From Trogon surrucura (lineage: Eukaryota; Chordata; Aves; Trogoniformes; Trogonidae), in assembly GCA_020746105.1 (NCBI GenBank), contig CM036634.1, positions 2,239,556-2,303,555 on the forward strand: a stretch of 64,000 nt of DNA, read 5' to 3'. The notes under the pieces were generated by a model, which was not told where the DNA came from, searched no databases, and saw only the letters and a list, made by a program, of their open reading frames with translations. Positions 23,731 to 34,260 of this stretch are shown one piece after another. Position 1 is the stretch's first letter. Every line of letters starts with the position of its first letter. The position numbers and the translations under genes were made by a program.

Positions 23731-24203
23731 ACGCACAGAGTCATTACCCGCCCGCACAGCGCGTCTCGCCGCTCCCTCCGCTCGGCAAAGGCCGGGAGGG
23801 GCAGGAACCCGCGGTGCCCCAGCCCCAGCACGGCCGGGCAAGGCCACCCTCCGCCGGGACCGGCACCTGCAGCCCTGCTCACCGCTCTGCCCTCCTCGGG
23901 TGCGCACACCCGTGTGTGCGATACGTAAATACACGCGCAGGTGTAGGTGCATACCCAGGCACCCGTCCGCAAGTGCATCACACACACGTACATGGACACA
24001 CGCACACGGAGGCGCGGCCTTTAGGCCGGCAAAGGAGATTCCCGCCGGGCTACAGGACTGGACGCCCCAGCGGGGGCGGGAGCAAGCCGGGCCTCGGCAG
24101 CAGCGAGCCCGGAACGGCCCCTCCCGGAGGCGCCGGCCCCCCCCCCGTAACCCCCGCCCGCCCCCGGCCGGTACCTACCGTGCGGGCCGCGGCCCCGCCC
24201 CTC

Positions 24204-24215
24204 TGCGCATGCGCG
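24204..24215. promoter_or_regulatory. NRF1 binding site (palindromic)
   Basis: TGCGCATGCGCG matches the NRF1 consensus (YGCGCAYGCGCR) on both strands. It lies about 25 bases upstream of the possible RNFT2 exon 1 donor and 250 bases upstream of the SPRING1 start codon, with a GC box directly beside it. NRF1 sites are common in bidirectional CpG-island promoters. Confidence 0.75.
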
Positions 24216-24461
24216 CCCCGGCGGCGGAAGCGCTCGCGGGAGAGCGGGAGGGGCCGGCGCCGGTGGCCGCCGCGCCGAGGGTCCCCGCCGGGCGCTGCCC
24301 GCGCTCGCTCTCTCCCGCCGCTCCTCCCCTCCCGCCTCCGCCGGAGCCGGTGATGCCGGTCCCCGGTCCCCGCCGTTCCTCTCCCTCCCCGAGGCGGGCG
24401 AGCGCGGCGGCGGCGGCGGGGGGGCTGAGGGCCCGGCCCGCGGCCCCGGGGCCGGGCCGCC

Positions 24462-24572
24462 ATGGTGCCCTGGGGGGCGGTGCTGTGGCGGAGGCTGCTG
24501 AGGAAGCGCTGGGTCCTCGGCGTCGTCTTCGGGCTCTCCCTCGTCTACTTCCTCAGCAGCACCTTTAAGCAG
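24462..24572 (+). CDS. SPRING1: SPRING1 exon 1 (coding part)
   Basis: Thirty-seven codons from [17 protein letters not shown] through [16 protein letters not shown] encode the cytosolic tail and membrane anchor. The donor is CAG|GTCAGT, phase 0. The first few residues differ from human (MVNLAAMVWRR as I recall), while the anchor is almost unchanged. Confidence 0.96.
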
Positions 24573-27500
24573 GTCAGTGCCTTCCCCGGAGGCCCCGGCC
24601 CGCTGCGGGGGGTTAAACCATCCCTTGTCCCAGGGACGCTTCGGTTCCTCTCGTGCCGAGTCCCTGGGCTGCGGCGCCGTAAGAATTGCACCGTGACTAT
24701 TAAATAAGGACAAGGTTTTTGGTTTTTTTTTTTACAAAAAACTCGTGTCTGATGCTGTGTTTGTCAGCAACAGAATTTTGAACCAAAACTGGAAGAAGAT
24801 AGCCTCAAGGGAACTCGGTTATTTAGTTGTAACATCTCTTGTGAACGGTAATTCCACTGGCAAAGAGCTCAAAAAAAGAGAAATGCGTGCCTCTGGTTAT
24901 TTAACATAACATAGACCGCTTCTGTAGTTGTAGTTACTGAGGTTAGCTCTGTTAGCGGATCCTCTGGTGAACTTGTGTACCCCTGTTTTACAGGATAGCG
25001 TTGCTTTCATGGTGTGTGTAGCAAAAAGTAAGCTACCACCAGTAGTGTGCTGCTCGGGCTACTGACACTTGAGTTTCCTGTGCTGCAGGGTTTACAACTA
25101 GTGGGCGTTTTTAATTGTGGGAGAAGCACGTGGATTGGAATGGCAAAAGGAACTCGTGTGTGTGGTTTCGTTGTTGTCTTTCCTTGCAGGAAGAGAGGAC
25201 GGTGAGAGATCGGAATCTCCTCCAAGTGCAAGAGCACGAGCAGCCGATCCTGTGGAAGGTGAAGTTCAGTTCGGGAAACAGCAGTCAGCTGAGTAACCAG
25301 TGCAGGAATTCTGTGCAGGGGAAGCTCCTCATTACAGATGAACTGGGTATACTTGATACTAAGAACTTCTTGTGCATCTTGCAGTGCTGAACGCCGCTTT
25401 GCCTGTGACTGTTGATGGTGCTTCTGAGTAACGACCACTCTTTATGAAGGCATTCTTGGTGCAGAACTGCAGCTTGTTGGCATTTTATCCTCAGACTGGG
25501 TTAATTTTGCTGTGGCTGCAGATGCTGCTGATCTGATCCTGTGCGCAGCAGGCTTGGGTTGAGCTGGGCTCAGCTTGGGCACGGTACTTTAGGAGTGCAC
25601 CTGTACTGTTTCCAGGACCACCTTAGATTCAAAGAACTCCAGTTACCTTTGCACAGAACTCAAACGTTGAGTCCTGCTCAATTTAGCCAGGCTGCTTGCA
25701 GAGCTGGTTTTGTCTCCCAGTGGTGGGTTTCTACTGTGAGGTGTGTTAGGAAGTAATCAGGGAAATGTGATTGGCCTTGTACGAGGCAGCTCAGGACTGG
25801 TACATTTAGTGCTCAGTCTCGGTTAACAAGCTCATCTGACCCTTGTAAACCCAAGGATATTTCTTGCAGATTCTCAAATTAACCGCTTGGTTTAAGCTTA
25901 TGGAGCTATTCCTACCCTGCACATATGCTTCCCCAGGGCGCTTGTTGCTCAGGCGTTGGACCTTTCTTGACCAGAAATCAAGGCTGTAGAAAAACCACCA
26001 CATCTTCTGCCTAAACTGTGCTTACTGCTGATTCACTGAGGTCTCTAAAATCATGGATACCTTTCACAGTCCAACACTGGGATAGCACAGTTTGCATAAG
26101 ACCATGTGCTGTGGGTCTATACTATTAAGGATGCTGCTCAACAATTAATATTACAGCTGTCCTGCATAGATAAATCTCTCTTCATATTGAATTGTAAAGA
26201 GAGTTACCCAGACATAGACCCGTTGAAAGAACGTATGTCATAGGTTTTTTTCCAATACAATTATTGCCAATCACCTTTCCCTGTCCACTCAGAACAATGA
26301 ATTTTGCCATTAAAAAACCCAAGAACTTAAATATTCTGCATTTAAATACTTAGAGTGTATACACAGCATAGTAGAGTAGGTACATAATAGTTGTGCAGGT
26401 AACACCAGGCTGTTGTGAAACACAATTCATGTCCAGGTGTTATTTCAAAGAACTGCTTGTTAGGGCTTTAGTCAAACTCAGGGGGATCATAATCTACTCA
26501 ATGATAAATAAGCCTTAAGTAATGTCATTCTTACTATAGATTTCTACAGAGTGTGCAATGGAGTACATCTTGCCAGTTGTTACTACTGTTTTTTGCTTTC
26601 AGGCTATATCTGCGAAAGGAAGGACCTGCTGGTAAATGGCTGTTGTAACGTCAACGTGCCCAGTACAAAGCTGTTCAGCTGTGAGAGCTGCCTCCCCAAC
26701 GGCTGCTGCAGTGTGTACGAGTACTGTGTTTCCTGTTGCTTGCAGCCCGGCAAGGTACGTGGGCTTTCTTCTGCTTCTCAGGTGTTCTCAGCTGCTGGGG
26801 TTCAAGAACTTGTTTGGGAGGAGCTTTTTGCTTAGAGGGGACACTTCCTTTTCTTGGAAGGATGAGGAAAGCCTGTGAGGACCACGTGGCAAGCTATAAG
26901 TAAAGCTTTAAAAAACCCACATCGTTCCCAGCTTTGAGATGGAATACTGGGAGCCTTGCAAAATGTTTCAGCTTGTGGGGAACTGCGTTTGGTGAAGGGA
27001 GATGATTGCAGAAAAGCTATTCCAGCCAGAATGAGCTTTGCAATTAGCACTTCCCTGTATTCTGCCAGCTTCTCTAGATTCTCTTCCTGCTGCTGGGGTC
27101 TCGTGATGTGTTAACCTTTTGGTGCTCTCTAGAGCACAAAGAAAAGTTGCTTCTATTCCTCCGATTCTTGAGCTGTGTAGGTTGAGGTGGGCTTTGATTA
27201 CTCCTTGTTGAAATATGGTGTTTATGGTTCTTTTTTTTTGGTTTTGCCTTCCTTTTGGTAACCACTGTAGCAACATCTTCTGGAACGTTTCTTGAACCGG
27301 GCAGCAATTGCTTTCCAAAACCTCTTCATGGCAGTGGAAGATCATTTTGAGTTGTGTCTGGCAAAATGTAGGACTTCATCACAGGTAAGACACAAGTACC
27401 TGTTCCGGGCTCCAAAATGGAAAAATACCCAAAAAGCACTCTTGGTCCTATGAATGGCTTGTCTGCCGTACTTTCATAAATGCTGAAGCTATTGCTGAGG

Positions 27501-28473
27501 GCTAATCTGAAGGCAATGCTTTGATCTGTAAGGGGAAATAGTAACATTAGCAGTAAATGAAGGGCAAAGTGCCTATTTAGAGCAGGACGAGTTGTACACA
27601 CTCTTTAGAAGAGAGGTGCTTAACTATAGAGAGCCCAGTTCAGTGACCAATGAAAATCTCTGATCAGTTCTGGGGAAGATCTTGTAAGGATGAGAACAGA
27701 GTTTCTCCCAGAAGCTTCACAATGCTGTTTACCTTATGGTCCATTTTTAGCCTTGCCATGTGCTGGTAATCATTTGTATAGTAACTCAAAAAGCATGTTG
27801 CAATTTTTGTGCTTTTTAAGAACAGAGGTGAACTTTAGTTACTTGTGTGATTTTATTAGAAGTTTTGGTCTGAGCAAGCATCAGCCCTCTTACAAAGTGA
27901 TGTTGGAGATGCCATGCAGCTCGAGTATGTACTACAGCAATAAGGATGGACTGCAAACAAAGGACATAGTGCCAAAAGCCTCCAAAGTTCTGTTGTGTTT
28001 TTTCACCCTTAGTATCTGAACTCCAGCTTCATCAAGAAAAATGCATGTATCTCAAGTAGCACCTTTATTATGCCTTGCTTGGGACTTTTCATGATACTGC
28101 CTAAGCATATATAAACTTTGTCAAATCCTGAATCTGTTCCCACTTACTTGGGTAACGTCCAGGAAAGGAGGTTCTGGGTGTGGTTCAACATTAAAGCGCT
28201 ACAATAAAGCAATTGTCTTCTATGTGTTGGCAGAGCAGTGTGGTTTGACTTCAGATGATGTTCTAAGTTAGAAGAATTTTTGGAAATCTTTTATATATGT
28301 AGAAATGCTCTGGGTTTTGGCCCTCAGTGAAGGGATGCGTTGTTTCAATCTGTGTGTATTGTTCAGGCTTCTCCTCCTCTTCCTCACAGAGTGTGCAGCA
28401 TGAAAACACCTACAGAGATCCAACTGCCAAATACTGCTATGGTGAATATCCCCCTGAGCTGCTGCCTGTTTGA
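24462..28473 (+). CDS. SPRING1: SPRING1 (C12orf49 homologue), SREBP pathway regulator, complete coding region
   Basis: SPRING1 is a Golgi membrane protein needed for SREBP signalling. It binds and licenses the site-1 protease (MBTPS1) and so supports cholesterol and lipid gene activation through SCAP-SREBP. Five exons (24462-24572, 25190-25346, 26603-26754, 27271-27384, 28390-28473) join without frame conflict into 205 residues. Residues about 17-36 form the single membrane anchor after a basic RRLLRKR stretch. RDRNLL at about 43-48 fits the R-x-L-L pattern cut by site-1 protease. An NSS glycosylation site is at 67, and a Cys-rich luminal domain follows from residue 75. The protein is nearly identical to human in exons 3-5. 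The start codon sits in a perfect GCCGCCATGG context. Confidence 0.97.
24573..25189 (+). other. SPRING1: SPRING1 intron 1
   Basis: A 617-base intron. Its first 70 bases are still in the CpG island. Nothing else is recognised. Confidence 0.7.
25190..25346 (+). CDS. SPRING1: SPRING1 exon 2
   Basis: This 157-base exon encodes [40 protein letters not shown] and [13 protein letters not shown]. The acceptor is CCTTGCAG and the donor is CTGG|GTATAC. It contains the probable site-1 protease motif and the N-glycosylation site, and ends one base into a Gly codon. Confidence 0.95.
25347..26602 (+). other. SPRING1: SPRING1 intron 2
   Basis: A 1.26-kb intron without a recognised repeat or RNA gene. Confidence 0.7.
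26603..26754 (+). CDS. SPRING1: SPRING1 exon 3, Cys-rich domain
   Basis: This 152-base exon encodes [40 protein letters not shown] and [10 protein letters not shown], the dense cysteine core of the luminal domain. The acceptor is CTTTCAG and the donor is AAG|GTACGT. It is very close to the human sequence. Confidence 0.96.
26755..27270 (+). other. SPRING1: SPRING1 intron 3
   Basis: A 516-base intron. A T-rich tract with TTTTTTTTGG near 27.23 kb precedes the exon 4 acceptor. No other feature is seen. Confidence 0.7.
27271..27384 (+). CDS. SPRING1: SPRING1 exon 4
   Basis: Thirty-eight codons encode [38 protein letters not shown]. The acceptor is ACTGTAG and the donor is CAG|GTAAGA. Human has LLLER where this has HLLER at the exon start. 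Confidence 0.96.
27385..28389 (+). other. SPRING1: SPRING1 intron 4
   Basis: A 1.0-kb intron. It contains an AATAAA near 28.2 kb, which could only matter for a shortened transcript. No repeat is recognised. Confidence 0.65.
28390..28473 (+). CDS. SPRING1: SPRING1 exon 5 (terminal coding part)
   Basis: Twenty-seven codons plus TGA encode [20 protein letters not shown] and PPELLPV. The acceptor is CCTCACAG. The length agrees with human, where the C-terminus is PPELFPA as I recall it. Confidence 0.95.
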   Translation, partial: SVQHENTYRDPTAKYCYGEYPPELLPV

Positions 28474-30910
28474 AAGCTGCATGATCTAAGCAACGAAGGG
28501 AACAAAGTGGAGACTGGAATCCAAAAGAGCAAGACAACAGCTGTTACTTTACACGGGCCTCAGTGTAAATGGCTTGTTTCTGGGGACAAACCCAGAAGCA
28601 TACAGCGTAAATGTGGGACTTAAGTTCTCCAGGATTGAATCTTGCTTTCCTCAGTTTGTTACACGCCTGCTTTAGAGTCCTAGTACTGTACTAGATACTA
28701 GTACATTCTTTGAATACTTCCTCTAAATTGTGAGATGCATGGAGTCGATCTAAGCTGTAAAACATCATTGGAAAAATCTCTGATGTAGCTCTGTAGCTGC
28801 CCTTGGAGGTTCAATTGTGTCTCTGCAGTCCAGAGACTTTCCAGAGTGACAGTAATAATTGGAGGATGTTTGCTTTTAGAGAGTAAAGCGTGCCTGTTGT
28901 GCTTCTCTCTCTGGAGCACTTCTTGACATGCATGGTGTACACCACATGTGTAATTATGAATTATTTATTCATTTTATATGGATTACTAGCTGAAAGTATT
29001 GATGCTTTGCATAGCTAGTTGTTAATGCCTTTCAGTCCCTCCTTTGTGTCAAATAGAAAGGATATTTTAGATCCTGACTAAAATTGCTTGGATTCTTTTT
29101 TTCCTATTTAGTCTAAAGGAATTGTACTGGGATTCATCATTATAGTGCTTACATTCCTCTTAGTGAGTTTAAAGCATTCAGAACTCCAATGGAGTTGTTA
29201 TTCTGCCAAAGTCCCACAGCAAAAGAGAAGAGCAGGGATCTGCCTAGGATGGGATTTTTATTGTCTGTAAACGCTTCCCGTGTTACTCTGCAGCAGTTTC
29301 CTCGAAGAGGAGTCTTAAGTCTTGTAAATAGCTCTCTGCTAGTCCATTTTCTGACAGGGAGCACTGGAGATTTGTTTGCTGGAACTCATTCAGTCCTTGC
29401 TAATTCAAATGTACTCACTAATTCAAATGTACTTCACTCCCGGTTGTGCAGGAGGCAAAAGGGTGGAGGTGTTTGAGGACTTCAGTTTAATGATGTCCTT
29501 GTGCATGAAGCAATTAGAATGTCAGAACATGGTGCAAGCTCTCTGCTGAGGACAACTGTGTTGCATGAGTTCAAGAGTTAAACAGCCATGGTGGTTTTGA
29601 TTTGCCGTTTTGCATACTTGCTACTCTGGAATTTCAATCTGATCAGAATTGGCACCGGGACAGGGTTGGTTCTCCCACAATTTCTCCTCGCTTTCTAAAG
29701 TTGTAATTTAAACTGTCTGCCTATTAAGGCCACACAACACAGAAAAGATGGTAGAGAACATCTAACTAAATTTGTGCTTCCCCTGCAAGTCACTGGGCAA
29801 AATTCTGTTGCCAAAAGCAGCCTTAATGGCAACAGTTCAAGTGCTATACAAAATTGGGCTCTATACGCAGAGCCTCATTTCTCTGGTTCTTATCACACCC
29901 ACCTCCTCCATGATTTAGGTTTTGTGTATGCCTGTTTAAACTGATATTTCCTATTCCCTGACTGAAGTAAAACAATCTACAGAGGCTTTTAAAAAAGTCC
30001 AAACAAAACAAAGCACAGTGGTGGAGTACCTGGTGCAGAAGATCTATAGAACGCGTGTGCAATTACGTATGATGTAAACAAGTGGTGTTACCAGCCATCC
30101 GATAACAGACACTTGCATTTTCGTTGTTCGTTCCCAGAAGTCATCAAGTGAGATAATGGTTCTGTCAGCAGATTCTCTTGAAAATCTTGTTTTTCCAAAA
30201 GCTTAAAAGCTTTAGCATTAGCAGCTTATCCAGCTGAAAACGGCTCCCCTTTGCTGCCATCCTATGGCAACTTGCTGCAGCAGACATGACACAGTGTGAA
30301 AATGCAGTGTGAAAAGCTGTCTTCAGAGGGTAGCAGAGGTTACTTTTCAGTGTTAAACAGATTCTTCTCCACTGTTCCAGCACTTCATAACTGTTTTCCT
30401 CAGGGAAGGTCATGAGGTTGGTCTATTATATCATTCCTGCTGAGATGTATTGCAGCACTTGATGCTTTTGCACTGCAACTGATAAGATCAAGATACTGAT
30501 ATCTCGTTGTCGCTTTCTTTTCCAACTGGGTATTAATTCCTTAGCAGGTGATAGCACCACTTGAAGCAGTAATTGCAAGAAATCACAGACTTATTTGGAC
30601 AACATTAGTGGGAATTCCTGGCCCCGTTCTCTCCTAAGAAAAACAGGATGCAATCTGAAGTGTGTTGTTACTGTTGCCTATTTAATGGGACAGAAACTGC
30701 ATCCTCCCTCCCTGGTTGTTGAGCTGTTCAACTAGTGTTTATGCTATATATTAAATCATTAAAAACTTAACTATGTTGCAAAATACTGCCTGTTCTCATG
30801 ATTCTCCTCAAGCTACAAGACAACTGTACCAAACTGTAAGTTTGAAGAATGCAGTGGAGTGGAGAGGGACACTACCTTGAGTATGTGCAATAAAGGCAAG
30901 CAGGTAGAGG
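28474..30910 (+). other. SPRING1: Likely SPRING1 3' UTR, end not fixed
   Basis: By eye the first AATAAA after the SPRING1 stop is at 30889-30894, with an ATTAAA at 30750-30755; another AATAAA lies at 31436-31441. The 3' UTR could thus be about 2.3-3 kb. It contains an AU-rich ATTATTTATTC near 28.96 kb and an 18-base-period duplication near 29.4 kb. Transcript data are needed to set the end. Confidence 0.4.
29400..29433. repeat. Two-copy tandem repeat, period 18
   Basis: CTAATTCAAATGTACT occurs exactly twice, at 29400-29415 and 29418-29433, with CA between. Confidence 0.85.
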
Positions 30911-31648
30911 CAGACAGGGAATCAAACTCACTTCCATTTAAGAAAAGAGTATGCTTCTCTCAGTGGTGCACCGAGAGATCTGGTCCTTTGCAAAAGTGGA
31001 TTGAGCAGGGAAAGCAATGCAAACGATTACTTCACGTTGTGAAGATACGGTGAGCAGTGCCAAATCTTGTTGTTAATCCTTCTGTGTGGTTTAAATGATG
31101 TCCTTCACCTCCTGGTGATTCTGTTGTTGTCAGTGGTTGTCTGACATCTCCCTTCTAAGAGACTCGGGTTGTTGACTTGTGTTTGGCAGCAGATTTAACA
31201 AGAGAACTTGATGGAGTGACTAGCTCTGCTTATCTGCACAGAGGTCAGCGCTGGGGATAATTGAATGGGTTGGGTACTCCTTGATTTCTGTAGTTTACAA
31301 GAATATTAAAGTGAAAAATGGTAGCAGCTGGCATCTAATAAGAAACAGGTGTAGTATTTAGTGGTACCAACCTGGAAACAGTAATCTATGCCCTCGTATG
31401 GCAGAAGGGCTAAGCAGTAACTGCCATCTTTGCTGAATAAAAATTTGAGCCACTGGCTTTGAAAGGACCTGCTGTACTGCTCCACTGGAACCGTACATGG
31501 AGAACTGGATAAAAATTCTTATTGTGACGGGCTGAAGTTCTGAAAAGTCAAAAGCCTTGAGGCCAGCACTAAACAGTTGAGGAGCTGGAATCACAGTTTC
31601 TGCATTCTCAGAATCTCACTCATTGTAGTGGCAATTCTTCACTCTTGT

Positions 31649-31822
31649 CATAGAATCCTAGAATGGCCCAGGCTGGAAGGGACCTTAGAGATCATCTAAT
31701 CCAACCTCCCTGTCACGGGCAGGGACGCCTCTCAACTAGATCAGGCAACACATGGGGACCCAACAGGGATTGAACCTGCGTATCCCTGTATGCCTTCAGG
31801 CTCTAAGTGCTTGGAGAACTTG
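31649..31822 (-). mobile_element. tRNA-headed, CR1-tailed SINE (TguSINE1-like)
   Basis: Read on the minus strand, the 3' part (31649-31750) is a good CR1 tail: GAGAGGCGTCCCTGCCCGTG, then AGATGATCTCTAAGGTCCCT and the terminal ATTCTATG. Upstream, at about 31752-31822, the sequence contains TTAGAGCC and a B-box-like GGTTCAATCCC followed by a GGGTCC acceptor-like end. By eye this aligns with the 3' two thirds of tRNA-Ile; the A box is decayed. This architecture is known from passerine SINEs that use CR1 for retrotransposition. A plain 5'-truncated CR1 is the alternative for the tail alone. Confidence 0.55.
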
Positions 31823-33039
31823 CTAATAAACTATAATTAGAAGTCAATTTCTGAATATGAAACACTAAGCACAGCAAATCCTAAACATGAGTCTTTGTCC
31901 TGATACGCTTTTTAAAAGTGAAAGCTTTTTTTACTTGTCAGCTGGACAGGCTTGAGCTTTAGGACTTGTTCTGTCTTGTGCTCGTCACTTAACCTGCAAA
32001 CACACTAAATCCTTTTACCTAGCACCACAGGATGATATTTGTTCTTCAGTTATCCTAGTTAAGGAGAGGTGGGGGAGGAGGTGAAAAGGAATTTTCTAAT
32101 TCAGCAAGTTCCACAAAAGATGGAGTTCAGCAAATTATTGGTGCTTTAATAAGAGCCTTCTGCATTTCTTTACAACCTGAGGCAAACAACTAACTATATG
32201 CAGAGGGGAGAAAATGACAGCTTCAAAACCTGCAGGGAACGACGGGAAAGTACTTAGTTCTTTAGTTTTGATCTGTGTCTAATTAAACAGGCAGATCTGT
32301 CTAACATTTTTGGTCAAACAAAATCTGACTTGTAGCAACATGCATATTATCTACGTGATGTTCTCCGTTTTCAGGGCAGTCATATGGCCACAGACGTTTT
32401 GTAGAAATCTTAGTTCGTAGACTGAGAAGTGTAGGTCTTTAAACAAGAACTCTCAGGACAACTTCAGATTGAAGCATGTTTGTTGCTGTGGTCTGCAGTT
32501 TCACCTATGGTAAAATAACGTGAAGTTGCAGACTAGAGAGAATTAAGAAATTAATTCTAGCTGAAAAGCTTGCCTCACAGATTTTTCTAGTATGTATTTC
32601 AATTAGGGGGATAGAAGACTGCAAGCTATAGCTGGAAATCGAATGGGAGGCAAGTGTTATGTTTTCCAGAGATGAGATTACAATTAATCTCTTTCTGCTG
32701 TTAATGGTTGAGATGAGGACTAGCACCTGATGAGTTGCCAATTTAATGGAAGCTTCCAATAAAATCCACCTCTCATTTATCCTGGATGTATCTCTGCGTG
32801 CACCTGCAGAGTAAGGCACACTAATAGGAATCAAGGTGAATGGAATCATATGTCAATGGTCTACATTCTGTTCCTCTTTAAACTCCTCAGAACAAAAAGA
32901 CAACTCTACATTTGTAGTTCCTGTAAGTTCTGACCACAGCTTCACCCGGAGCCTTTAACGTACCTGTTGATACGAATAATAGTTGTATTGCACAGACATG
33001 GAATATCACCTTTTGAGGGAGTGGGATAAGGCTGGGCAT

Positions 33040-33057
33040 AAATCACAGGTGTGATTT
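33040..33057. promoter_or_regulatory. Inverted repeat containing a T-box-like half site
   Basis: AAATCACA and TGTGATTT flank GG, giving an 8-base-arm inverted repeat. Across the centre it contains AGGTGTGA, the T-box half site, at 33047-33054. It lies about 350 bases before the second CpG island. Function is not shown. Confidence 0.25.
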
Positions 33058-33389
33058 GTGTTTTAACGCACACAAAAAGTATTATCCCAAGCTATTGTCA
33101 TTATGTGCATAAAAGTGCATCCACCCACGTGTGAGGTGATGCTGGGTACGCTGACTCCCCGTCTCCAAACCGAAAAAAGAGCAGCTTAGTAATCAAAGCT
33201 GTCCTATCGGAGGACATGTGTTTGTACACAAATGAATAGTATCCTTACTTATTTAAACAGCTGGTGCCTTAAAAGTACAAAAAAATATACATTAAAAAAA
33301 AAAAAACCAAAACCAAAATAGCAACACATCCCAATCCTCTGTAGTAGCAGCAAACGTGTAGAAAAGCAGGGGAAAGCCGCACCTCTTCT

Positions 33390-34260
33390 GGTGCCTTTTC
33401 GCCCGCTCAGCTGCGTGTTCAGAGCCGAATCGAGCCCTTACGCTCGCAGCCCGGCCGGTGTGAGGGCGAGGAGCGGCCAGCAGGGGTTAGCACAGCCCCG
33501 GCAGAGCGGCCGGCCGAGCTGCCGCTGCTGCTGCAGGGGAAGGAGCGCCGGGAACCGCTCCCGCGCTTCTGGCCCGGCCCAAACCCGCAAACTCAGCTTC
33601 CCTCTCAGGGGTTTCAACGTGTTGGGGTGCCAATGTGGGGGAAACAGCCACAGTACTGGGGCAGCCTGTCGAGTAATGTAATAACAATAATAATATAATA
33701 ATGAAAAAGCCTCCAGAGCCTCACAGAACGGGTAGAAATTGGGGAGATCTGACCCAGCCGCTGCTGTGCGCTGCTCTGTCATGGCTCCTGCCCTCACGCC
33801 ACGGCACAACCGCGCTCTGACAACGTGGTGAAAAAGGCTCCTCCCTCCGAGTCAGGATCTGGAGGCGGGAAGGGACGGACTCAGGCTCCGGAGGTGTGAG
33901 GGTACGGCTGTGCGGTCGAGGCCGGGGCTCCTCCAGAGCCGAACCTCGCTGAGGCCGCCGCCTCCCCGCTTGGCCCCGTTTCCCGCCTTTTCCCCTTCGT
34001 GCTGCTGCCCTCCCCCCGCCATGACCTGCCTGGCCCGAGGCGAGGGGATCCCTGAGCTGAGGCGCCGCTGCGGTAATGAGCCGGGCCCCGGGGCAAGGTT
34101 CCCGGACAGGACGGGGCGTCGTGGCTCTCAGACCGGTTTCCTGCCGTTCCCGGAGCTCCATAACCGCGTCCGGGCCTTCGACTGCGGCGCCTTCTCCCCC
34201 CGCCCGCCCGGTGGCTCCTCGGTGGTGACTCCCAGAGGGTGAAATGAGGTGAGGCGGCGT
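33390..34260. promoter_or_regulatory. Second CpG island, probable promoter of unassigned transcript
   Basis: About 0.9 kb of GC- and CpG-rich sequence stands out in an AT-rich region. It has a TTTCCCGCC E2F-like site at 33979-33987, followed 33 bases later by an ATG in good context (CCCGCCATGACC at 34021). That frame runs 73 codons and gives no protein I recognise. Donor-like sites are TGCG|GTAATG near 34072 and GAG|GTGAGG at 34248/34249. I see no MED13L first-exon coding sequence here. It is likely a promoter of a non-coding RNA or of an alternative first exon; direction is most likely plus but not certain. Confidence 0.6.

Larger units (their letters stand above)
23740..24640. promoter_or_regulatory. 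CpG island, shared RNFT2/SPRING1 bidirectional promoter
   Basis: Base composition changes abruptly to very GC- and CpG-rich sequence that covers the first SPRING1 exon and the presumed 5' end of RNFT2. The genes point away from each other, and the SPRING1 start codon is at 24462. On the minus strand a donor-like CACG|GTAGGTAC at 24179/24178 could end a non-coding RNFT2 exon 1. Sp1-type CCCCGCCC boxes are present. I see no TATA box close to the likely start sites, as is typical for this promoter class. Confidence 0.85.
30911..33389. other. Intergenic sequence between SPRING1 and the second CpG island
   Basis: It contains the SINE/CR1 element at 31.65-31.82 kb, an AT-rich middle part and an A-rich stretch near 33.3 kb. 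An 18-base inverted repeat with a T-box-like half site lies at 33040-33057. No gene is recognised. Confidence 0.55.

Noticed and set aside
23675-24568. Long open frames (up to 297 codons) through the CpG island on both strands
   Set aside because: Low-complexity Pro/Arg/Ala-rich translations caused by GC-rich DNA. The plus-strand frame overlaps SPRING1 exon 1 out of frame and resembles no known protein.
33721-34161. Minus-strand 146-codon frame in the second CpG island
   Set aside because: Arg/Gly/Pro-rich, no recognised domain, no splice pattern; typical of a GC-driven chance frame.
34021-34242. MED13L first exon at the second CpG island
   Set aside because: The expected MTAAANWVANG start is absent in any frame, and no second-exon sequence was recognised downstream.
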